From assembly GCA_905205995.1 (NCBI GenBank), contig CAJLFU010000009.1:1-58241 (forward strand): DNA of 58,241 bases, given 5' to 3'. The notes beneath the pieces were generated by a model. That model ran no database searches. It was given only the letters and a program-made list of their open reading frames with translations, and had not been told where the DNA came from. The position numbers and the translations under genes are program-made. Origin of the DNA: an uncultured Haemophilus sp. (GTDB lineage Bacteria; Pseudomonadota; Gammaproteobacteria; Enterobacterales; Pasteurellaceae). Positions 51,661 to 58,241 of the stretch are shown in pieces; positions within the stretch are counted from its first letter, which is position 1; each line of letters starts with the position of its first letter.

Positions 51661-52696
51661 ATAAGCAAAATTTAACCGATAAGTCTGCCAATTTTACCCA
51701 CACGTCTTGACCATATTCTTGCTTGGTTGTACGCTCAATATCTGCTAACTCTTGCAATATTTCAAAGAGCTTTTGATAGGTGAGTCGTTGTATCGCTGCC
51801 ATATAAAGGTGACGACGATTCTGCCAAATTTTGAGACGGTCAAAATCCGCTTTGAGTGTCTGTGTAGGCAAATTCGTGTTAAGAGAGGGATTACGCTGCT
51901 GTGGTTTTGTTAATTCTAACAAGGTGAGTAGTTCACGTTGTAAAGTACGTAATAAAATGACAGGTTGCACATCTTCAGCTTGCAAACCTCGCAAAATTCG
52001 CTTTGAGCGATTTGCCTTGCCTGATAACAACGCATCAATCCATTGGAAAGGGGTAAAGACAGAAGATTGCTCTACGACGGATTTAACGCGGTTATAAGTG
52101 AGTTTGTGATCAGGATAAAGCAAATCTAAAAGCTGTAACGCTTGTTTTAATGCCTGTAGATTATTTTCATAGCTGTAACAAAGTAGTTGAATAGCTTCCT
52201 CATCCGCTGATAATCCCATGTTTTTTGTACGATGCTTCACCCAACGAGAAAGTTGTTCTGAACTCGGCGTTTGGCAGTTCACGATAACAGATTGCGGATC
52301 AAGTTGATTTGCCTGAATAAACCACTCTTGTTTTTCGGCCACTTTAGACAATTTAGGCAAAGTGAGAACCAGCAAGCTATCTTCATTTAATCCACTAATA
52401 AATTGTTGAAGGTTTTTCTGCAAAAGTGCGGTCAAATTTTCGGGTAAATTGAGAATGAAAATTTGCTTATTAAAGAAGAGCCCCATAGATTGGCTGGCCT
52501 CAATTAAGGCAGGCCAGTCAGTATTAGTATCTATGGTGATTTGATTTTTTTCATCGAAACCTTGAAGAAGAGCGGCTTGATGAATGAGATCTTCACTTTC
52601 ACTGAGCAATAGGGGATCTGTCCCAACCAAAAAATAGACTTTCGCTAAATGGCTGTTCAGGTTAGAGGCCAGTTGCTCAGGAAAAATGCGGTTCAT
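51659..52696 (-). CDS. holA: DNA polymerase III delta subunit
   Basis: A 345-residue clamp-loader delta subunit: N-terminal Y-F-L-V-G-T-D-P-L-L-L-S-E-S motif and AAA+-like fold without a functional P-loop. It opens the beta clamp. It overlaps the lptE stop by one base; leuS-lptE-holA is the usual order. Confidence 0.95.
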   Translation of the reverse strand: MNRIFPEQLASNLNSHLAKVYFLVGTDPLLLSESEDLIHQAALLQGFDEKNQITIDTNTDWPALIEASQSMGLFFNKQIFILNLPENLTALLQKNLQQFISGLNEDSLLVLTLPKLSKVAEKQEWFIQANQLDPQSVIVNCQTPSSEQLSRWVKHRTKNMGLSADEEAIQLLCYSYENNLQALKQALQLLDLLYPDHKLTYNRVKSVVEQSSVFTPFQWIDALLSGKANRSKRILRGLQAEDVQPVILLRTLQRELLTLLELTKPQQRNPSLNTNLPTQTLKADFDRLKIWQNRRHLYMAAIQRLTYQKLFEILQELADIERTTKQEYGQDVWVKLADLSVKFCL

Positions 52697-53199
52697 TATT
52701 TTCCTTGAACTTGATGTTGCAAGGCAGCCATTTTATTAATTAATTGGCGAGCCGCTTGTTCGCGCATATCATTCCAAATCACATCGCGTTCAGCTGATTT
52801 TGCTAATGCAGCACGTGAGTTATCAAAGAAAGTGCGGTTGATTTTTGCAGAGATTGGATAGGTTTCTCCGTTAGCCAAGCGTACACTTGCTTCAACATCA
52901 AGGGTCAATACCTTTTCTGCTTCACGGCCTTGTTTAAAGACTGACGCCACTTTATCGCTTGAAGTCTGTTTATTTAAACGCAACACTGGCACACCTTGTT
53001 TTGCTGGAACAAGGTTTACGTTGTTGCTAAGCAGTTGTTTACGCATTGCCATTGACATTTCACTGTATGGGTCGCTACTCTCAAGGGCCATTGTTTTTAA
53101 TTCCGAAGGAACAGCCGCACCATTATCGAAGTGCCAACCACAAGCAGTTAAAAAGGCTGTTGCCCCAACAAAGCAGAGCGTTTTGATTGATTTCATCAT
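52696..53199 (-). CDS. lptE: LPS-assembly lipoprotein LptE
   Basis: A 167-residue outer membrane lipoprotein with lipobox F-L-T-A-C-G-W-H-F, Cys 20, as in LptE/RlpB. It forms the plug of the LptD LPS translocon. It is encoded between leuS and holA. Confidence 0.94.
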   Translation of the reverse strand: MMKSIKTLCFVGATAFLTACGWHFDNGAAVPSELKTMALESSDPYSEMSMAMRKQLLSNNVNLVPAKQGVPVLRLNKQTSSDKVASVFKQGREAEKVLTLDVEASVRLANGETYPISAKINRTFFDNSRAALAKSAERDVIWNDMREQAARQLINKMAALQHQVQGK

Positions 53200-53286
53200 A
53201 AAAATTACCTGTAAAATTCACCGCACTTTATTTTGTTTAAGAGCCGTTTATGCAACACTTAGAATAAAATGCGGTTATTTTATGGA

Positions 53287-55875
53287 TTATTGCGGTTTAA
53301 CCACCACATTTAACAACTTACCTGGTACATAAATCACTTTCACGATTTGTGTATTGTCAGTAAATTTCTTCACATTTTCATCTGCAAATGCAACAGTTTT
53401 CACGGTTTCTTCATCTGCATCAGCTGCAACAGTCACTTTACCACGAACTTTACCGTTGACTTGCACCACGATAAGTTTTTCATCTTCTACCATCGCAGCT
53501 TCGTCAGCTTTCACCCATTCTGCATGGTCGATGTTGCTTTCGTTACCTAAAGCTTTCCATAACTCAAAGCAGATATGTGGTGTGATTGGATAAAGCATAC
53601 GCACGACTGCGCTTAATGCTTCAGACATAACAGCACGATCTTGTTCGCTTTCTAATGGCGCACGGGTTAATTTATTCATTAACTCCATCACTGCCGCGAT
53701 AGCGGTATTGAATGTTTGACGGCGACCAATATCATCGCTCACTTTCGCGATTGTTTTATGCACATCACGGCGAAGTGCTTTTTGGTCTGCAGAAAGTGCG
53801 GTCACATCTAAAGCGGTTTTTGCAGGATTTTGGCTGTATTCATACACCAAATTCCATACACGACCTAGGAAACGTTTCGCGCCTTCTACGCCCGATTCTT
53901 GCCATTCAAGCGTCATTTCTGCAGGAGACGCGAACATCATGAAAAGACGCACGGTATCGGCACCGTATTTTTCCACCATCTCTTGTGGATCGATACCGTT
54001 GTTTTTCGATTTCGACATTTTGGTCATACCGGTATGCACTAATTCACGGCCTTCCGGATCAGTCGCCTTGATGATACGACCTTTTTCATCACGCTCAAGG
54101 GTCACTTGTGTTGGGCTCACCCAAATACGCTCGTTGGTTGGACTGGTGTAGTAGAAAGCATCGGCTAACACCATGCCTTGGCATAATAATTTTTGTGCCG
54201 GCTCATCACTAGTGACGAAACCTGCATCACGCAATAATTTATGGAAGAAACGGAAGTAGAGCAAGTGCATTGTCGCGTGCTCGATACCACCGATATATTG
54301 ATCCACCGGTAACCAGTAGTTAGCTTCATCTTTATCCAACATGCCTTCAGCATAGCTTGGTGAAGTGTAGCGTGCGTAGTACCAAGAAGATTCCATAAAG
54401 GTATCAAAAGTATCGGTTTCTTTTAATGCAGGCTCACCGTTAAAGGTGGTTTTTGCCCAGTTTGGATCGGCTTTAATTGGGCTTTTCACGCCGTCCATGA
54501 CCACATCTTCCGGCAGAATAATCGGTAAATCTTCGATTGGTGCCGGTACGGTTTCACCGTTTGGCAAGGTCAGCATTGGAATTGGTGCACCCCAATAGCG
54601 TTGACGGGAAACGCCCCAGTCACGTAAACGATAGTTAACTTGGCGTTTACCCACACCTAATTTTTCTAATTTGTCTGCAATACCGTTGAATGCGCCATTA
54701 AAATCCAAACCGTCAAACTCAGCAGAATTCACTAATTTGCCGTGTTCAACAAAAGCTTGTTTGGTTAAATCAATTTCTTCATCCGCAAGCGGTGCGATCA
54801 CTTGTTTAATTGGCAAACTGTATTTTTGAGCAAATTCAAAGTCACGTTGGTCATGTGCTGGAACAGCCATTACCGCGCCAGTACCGTAGTGCATTAACAC
54901 GAAGTTAGCGACCCAAATCGGTAATTTTTCACCGGTTAATGGATGAATAGCGAATAAGCCAGTTGCCATCCCTTTTTTCTCCATAGTGGCAAGGTCTGCT
55001 TCTGCCACTTTGGCGTTTTTCGCTTCACGGATGAATTCGGCTAATTCAGGATTTTTTTCTGCTGCTAATTCTGCTAATGGATGCGCTGCCGCGATACCTA
55101 AATAACTTACACCATAGAAGGTATCTGGACGAGTAGTATAAACCGCAACTTTTTCATTGGTATCCGCGACTTCAAAAGTAATTTCTACCCCTTCAGAACG
55201 GCCGATCCAGTTGCGTTGCATGGTTTTTACCATGTCTGGCCATTGTGGAAGTTGGTCTAATCCACCTAATAATTGTTCTGCATAATCAGTGATTTTAATA
55301 AACCATTGAGGGATTTCTTTTTGTTCTACAGGAGTATCACAACGCCAGCAGCAACCGTCGTGCACTTGTTCGTTCGCCAACACAGTTACATCGTTCGGAC
55401 ACCAGTTTACGGTTGAGTTTTTTTTGTACACTAAGCCTTTTTTGTAAAGCTCAGTGAAGAACCATTGTTCCCACTTGTAGTATTCTGGACGGCAGGTCGC
55501 AATTTCGCGATCCCAGTCATAACCAAAGCCCAACATTTTGAGCTGCTTTTTCATGTATTCGATATTTTCGTAAGTCCATTTGGCGGGTGCGGTTTTATTT
55601 TTAATTGCAGCCCCTTCAGCCGGTAAACCAAATGCATCCCAACCAATCGGTTGTAATACGTTTTTACCGTTCATACGTTGATAACGAGAAACCACATCAC
55701 CGATGGTGTAGTTACGCACATGGCCCATATGTAAACGACCGGATGGGTAAGGGAACATAGAAAGGCAGTAATATTTTTCTTTAGACGTATCTTTGATTGC
55801 TTTGAAGACTTTATTTTCAGCCCAATATTGTTGAACTGCGGGTTCAATCAAATCGGGACGGTAATGTTGTTGCAT
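53287..55875 (-). CDS. leuS: Leucine--tRNA ligase
   Basis: An 862-residue class I synthetase: H-M-G-H in G-R-L-H-M-G-H-V-R-N near residue 49, CP1 editing domain (T-T-R-P-D-T-F near 248), and K-M-S-K-S in T-K-M-S-K-S-K-N near 622. The usual length for the family is about 860. It is the promoter-proximal gene of leuS-lptE-holA; an uptake sequence lies before it (about 55897). Confidence 0.98.
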   Translation of the reverse strand: MQQHYRPDLIEPAVQQYWAENKVFKAIKDTSKEKYYCLSMFPYPSGRLHMGHVRNYTIGDVVSRYQRMNGKNVLQPIGWDAFGLPAEGAAIKNKTAPAKWTYENIEYMKKQLKMLGFGYDWDREIATCRPEYYKWEQWFFTELYKKGLVYKKNSTVNWCPNDVTVLANEQVHDGCCWRCDTPVEQKEIPQWFIKITDYAEQLLGGLDQLPQWPDMVKTMQRNWIGRSEGVEITFEVADTNEKVAVYTTRPDTFYGVSYLGIAAAHPLAELAAEKNPELAEFIREAKNAKVAEADLATMEKKGMATGLFAIHPLTGEKLPIWVANFVLMHYGTGAVMAVPAHDQRDFEFAQKYSLPIKQVIAPLADEEIDLTKQAFVEHGKLVNSAEFDGLDFNGAFNGIADKLEKLGVGKRQVNYRLRDWGVSRQRYWGAPIPMLTLPNGETVPAPIEDLPIILPEDVVMDGVKSPIKADPNWAKTTFNGEPALKETDTFDTFMESSWYYARYTSPSYAEGMLDKDEANYWLPVDQYIGGIEHATMHLLYFRFFHKLLRDAGFVTSDEPAQKLLCQGMVLADAFYYTSPTNERIWVSPTQVTLERDEKGRIIKATDPEGRELVHTGMTKMSKSKNNGIDPQEMVEKYGADTVRLFMMFASPAEMTLEWQESGVEGAKRFLGRVWNLVYEYSQNPAKTALDVTALSADQKALRRDVHKTIAKVSDDIGRRQTFNTAIAAVMELMNKLTRAPLESEQDRAVMSEALSAVVRMLYPITPHICFELWKALGNESNIDHAEWVKADEAAMVEDEKLIVVQVNGKVRGKVTVAADADEETVKTVAFADENVKKFTDNTQIVKVIYVPGKLLNVVVKPQ

Positions 55876-55993
55876 AGAAAATCACCTTAAATTTTGACCG
55901 CACTTTGCGGCATATTTTGCTTTGTAAAATGTGATATAGGATAGCGTAAAACAGGGAAAATTGGTAGAAAGTGCGGTGATTTTTTTGCTGATT

Positions 55994-56281
55994 TTATAAT
56001 AGATTTTGAATTTCAGATGGAATTAATTTGGGCGAAGGAATCCAAACTTGTTTATGTCGGTTTAATTCACCTTTTTCAAGAACTATTGAGCTCTTAGGTA
56101 CTTTGAATGTTTTACTCAAAAATTTCAACAAGTGAGCATTTGCTTGACCATCAACAGGTGGTGCCGTGATCGTGATTTTGAGTTCGTCATCATGTAATCC
56201 CACGATTTGATCTTTGCTAGCTTTGGGTTGCAAAATGATTTTAAGACGTAATCCTTCAGGCGTTTGTTCGATTGCTGACAT
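55994..56281 (-). CDS. yggU: DUF167 protein YggU
   Basis: A 95-residue YggU/DUF167 protein: G-L-R-L-K-I-I-L-Q-P-K-A-S-K-D near the start and the conserved A-P-P-V-D-G-Q-A-N-A-H-L near residue 40. Molecular function is unknown. It follows yggT as in E. coli, separated by a hairpin. Confidence 0.92.
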   Translation of the reverse strand: MSAIEQTPEGLRLKIILQPKASKDQIVGLHDDELKITITAPPVDGQANAHLLKFLSKTFKVPKSSIVLEKGELNRHKQVWIPSPKLIPSEIQNLL

Positions 56282-56311
56282 AACTAAATTTACTCACCAC
56301 ATTTACAATAA

Positions 56312-56330
56312 GGGCTGGAAAATCCAGCCC
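56312..56330 (-). terminator. Hairpin between yggT and yggU
   Basis: The 8-bp stem GGGCTGGA-aaa-TCCAGCCC has only a weak U tract on the minus transcript, so it may be a partial terminator or mRNA-processing stem rather than a strong stop. Confidence 0.55.
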
Positions 56331-56358
56331 GAAAAATAATGTTATTTTTGACCGCACT

Positions 56359-56904
56359 TTAAGCGGCGATTGCCCATAAAACCTTGAAATAATCGTAAAA
56401 GAGATTATTCAAAAATAATAGAACAATGGCGATAACCATCGGTGAGAAATCAATGACGCCCACGGTTGGTAAAATGCGTTTAATTGGTTTTAATAATGGC
56501 TCGGTCAGTTGATATAACGCATAGAATGTAGGGTTATTGCCACGATTAAACCAACTTAAAATTGCACTGGCGATTAACACATAAAAAATGGCTATACCGA
56601 TATTTTTAATCAGCCCTAATATGCCTAATAGCAGGAAGAAACTGAGATCTAATCCACCAAATAGAATCGATTTTAATCCGCAAAGTAAGAAGACTAAAAC
56701 CAGTGCAGCGGTTTCCACTTTTTTTACCATAGGAAAAACTTTACGTAATGGCGAAATAACTGGCTGGGTAAATTTCAGCGTAAATTGAGAAATGGGATTG
56801 TAATAATCCACGTTCGCTAATGGTAGCCATACGCGTAAAATTAATACTAAACAATACAGATCGATAATCGATCCTAAAAATAACGCAGTTTGGGAAATTT
56901 CCAT
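56359..56904 (-). CDS. yggT: YggT-family membrane protein
   Basis: A 181-residue membrane protein with the two repeated YggT domains, each carrying S-x-I/L-x-x-W and P-L-L-x-P-I/x motifs (L-T-E-P-L-L-K-P-I-K-R near residue 135). An ATG three codons upstream exists at 56913, but the ATG at 56904 overlaps the corA stop (TAATG) and is preferred. Function is uncertain; osmotic or envelope roles have been proposed for relatives. Confidence 0.85.
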   Translation of the reverse strand: MEISQTALFLGSIIDLYCLVLILRVWLPLANVDYYNPISQFTLKFTQPVISPLRKVFPMVKKVETAALVLVFLLCGLKSILFGGLDLSFFLLLGILGLIKNIGIAIFYVLIASAILSWFNRGNNPTFYALYQLTEPLLKPIKRILPTVGVIDFSPMVIAIVLLFLNNLFYDYFKVLWAIAA

Positions 56905-57851
56905 TATAACCAACCTTTCCGTTTGAAATAGATGTAAGGTGTAAGTGCCGCACCAATCATTAAGCCAATAGCCATTGGGTAGCCATATTTAAAATGAAGC
57001 TCCGGCATAAATTCAAAGTTCATCCCGTAAGTGGATGCCACAAGTGTTGCCGGTAGGAACATAACAGACACCACCGAGAAGAATTTCATGATTTTATTCT
57101 GCTCGATATTAATATAACCCATTGCCGCCTGCATTAAAAAGTTTACTTTTTGGAATAAAGACTCATTGTGCGGTTGCAAGGATTCGATATCTCGTAAGAT
57201 TTCACGAGCTTGTTCTAACTGATTAGCCGGTAAACGTGTTTTACGTACCAAGAAACCCAATGCACGTTGTGTATCCATCAAACATAAGCGCACTTTAGAA
57301 CTGGTATCTTCTTGTTCTGTTAGGGTATTTAAGGCTTCATCGAAAGCTTCATCTTGTGTACCATTTAAAATCACACGACTTAATTTTTCTAAATCCGCAT
57401 AAACGTTTTCGATAACATCCGCTAATTGCTCAATTTTGGTTTCAAATAAGTCGAGCAAAACTTCATACGCATTGCATTCTAATAATCGCTGACTACGGGA
57501 ACGCATACGATATAAACGGAATGCAGGTAATTCACGATCACGTAGGGTAAATAAGCGCCCATCACGAATAGTAAACGCCACGCTTGCGAGGTCGGCGTAG
57601 TTTTCTTCGTCTTCACAATAGAAGAATGAGTGCAAGTGCAAACCGTCCTCGTCTTCGAAGAAACGTGCGGATGCTTCGATATCTTCTAATTCGAGGAATG
57701 AGGCGAGACTTTGTCCTAAGCCTTCTTGCAACATTTCACGTTCTTCCCCTGTCGGCTCCAGTAAATCTAACCAAATGGCAGAACTGAGATCGGCTGGTTC
57801 GTCATCAATACGAAGCAAGCGGGAATCGTTAATGGCAAAAGCGTTAATCAT
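56904..57851 (-). CDS. corA: Magnesium/cobalt transporter CorA
   Basis: A 315-residue CorA: large cytoplasmic N-terminal domain, then two C-terminal membrane helices with the selectivity motif Y-G-M-N-F near residue 280 and a charged terminus K-R-K-G-W-L. It takes up Mg2+ (also Co2+, Ni2+). It has an unusually long, structured 5' leader and is coupled to yggT by a TAATG overlap. Confidence 0.96.
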   Translation of the reverse strand: MINAFAINDSRLLRIDDEPADLSSAIWLDLLEPTGEEREMLQEGLGQSLASFLELEDIEASARFFEDEDGLHLHSFFYCEDEENYADLASVAFTIRDGRLFTLRDRELPAFRLYRMRSRSQRLLECNAYEVLLDLFETKIEQLADVIENVYADLEKLSRVILNGTQDEAFDEALNTLTEQEDTSSKVRLCLMDTQRALGFLVRKTRLPANQLEQAREILRDIESLQPHNESLFQKVNFLMQAAMGYINIEQNKIMKFFSVVSVMFLPATLVASTYGMNFEFMPELHFKYGYPMAIGLMIGAALTPYIYFKRKGWL

Positions 57852-58098
57852 TGGTCATACTCCTTTTGGGATTATGAAGATCCAACTGTGAACAAAAAAA
57901 GATCAAACGAAATTGGCACTAGAGAAAAGTGCGGTTAAATTTTTGTATGTTTTAAAAATAGGTTTCGTTCGATAAAAGATGCCGAAGAAAGGTAAATTGA
58001 TTACCAGCGAACTCTCGCTGATAAGAGGCGAGAGTCTAAAGCGATATTCGGTATCGACTATGACTGTCCAAAGTGTGTGTCCTTCTCGTTAAAAAATC
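57852..58098 (-). promoter_or_regulatory. Structured 5' leader of corA
   Basis: From the predicted transcription start (about 58098) to the corA ATG is some 247 nt. It contains three consecutive hairpins: CGATA/TATCG with a 5-nt loop (58042-58056), ACTCTCGC/GCGAGAGT (58011-58035) and GGTAA/TTACC (57991-58005). It does not match the M-box consensus as I remember it. A metal-responsive leader is plausible but unproven. An uptake sequence lies at about 57927. Confidence 0.5.
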
Positions 58099-58104
58099 GG
58101 GCGA

Positions 58105-58133
58105 ATGTTACGCTTGAAAGGCGCTTTCGTCAA
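58105..58133 (-). promoter_or_regulatory. Sigma-70 promoter of corA
   Basis: On the minus strand TTGACG (58128-58133), a 17-bp spacer, then TAACAT (58105-58110). It lies just downstream of the preceding gene's stop. Confidence 0.7.
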
Positions 58134-58163
58134 GTATTATTGAAAAGGACACGGCACTTTTAA

Positions 58164-58241
58164 TTAATTAGTATATTGATTAATTGCGTTAGTAACTTCT
58201 TGATCTTGATAAATATTATTAACAATATCTTTGAAGGTTTC
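58164..58241 (-). CDS. 3' end of an unidentified CDS (partial)
   Basis: The window ends inside a minus-strand gene whose last 25 codons read E-T-F-K-D-I-V-N-N-I-Y-Q-D-Q-E-V-T-N-A-I-N-Q-Y-T-N, then TAA. The tail is hydrophilic with no recognised domain. It lies upstream of the corA promoter on the same strand. Confidence 0.5.
   Translation of the reverse strand, partial: ETFKDIVNNIYQDQEVTNAINQYTN

Noticed and set aside
1..58241. Simple-sequence phase-variation tracts, prophage or insertion sequences
   Set aside because: I saw no tetranucleotide tracts in or before genes, no transposase and no phage structural genes.

Overview
The window is chromosomal DNA of a Haemophilus-clade Pasteurellaceae, most likely Haemophilus parainfluenzae or a close relative. 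Two things support this: about forty copies (counted by eye) of the Hin-type DNA uptake sequence AAGTGCGGT or its complement, roughly one per 1.4 kb, and Haemophilus-type genes such as kdkA, opsX and a secM-secA pair. GC content is low (around 40%).

Layout. 1-3573: an accessory stretch before glyS, holding a partial gene, a 23-residue lipoprotein-like ORF, an FmdE-like protein, a periplasmic histidine acid phosphatase, a DUF559 nuclease-like gene next to a 40-bp inverted-repeat element, and an AT-rich T5orf172/GIY-YIG membrane protein whose stop overlaps the glyS start. 3570-11681: housekeeping and envelope genes (glyS, tRNA-Ile2(CAU), kdkA, MORN protein, opsX, AhpD-like/AraC divergent pair, ABC exporter). 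11815-16763: yceD-rpmF-plsX-fabH-fabD-fabG-acpP, the lipid/ribosomal protein operon. 17045-18712: dcuB with an extra domain of about 100 residues and an upstream FNR-like box.

18760-43079 is the centrepiece: a 24-kb, almost entirely minus-strand aryl polyene (APE) type II polyketide cluster joined to a dialkylresorcinol (DAR) module, an architecture like that of flexirubin-type pigments. The APE half (33949 down to 18760) has three acyl carrier/ligase layers, ketosynthases (ApeC/O/R types), dehydratase, ketoreductase, thioesterase, acyltransferases, a glycosyltransferase-like protein and a LolA/MMPL/DUF3261 export set. The DAR half (43079 down to 34564) has DarA- and DarB-like proteins, a BtrH-like protein, an ABC exporter, its own ACP and a ketosynthase pair. 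A perfect 36-bp palindrome separates the halves. The DAR half is interrupted by an AT-rich gene for a stand-alone protein with two HEPN R-x4-H motifs, probably a recently acquired RNase/defence gene.

43442-58241: aroK-aroB-dam, a DciA-like gene, secM-secA with a divergent arrest peptide and a plausible SD-sequestering stem, mutT, an LtaS-like sulfatase-fold membrane protein, holA-lptE-leuS, yggU, yggT, and corA with a roughly 247-nt structured leader. The last bases carry the 3' end of another minus-strand gene.
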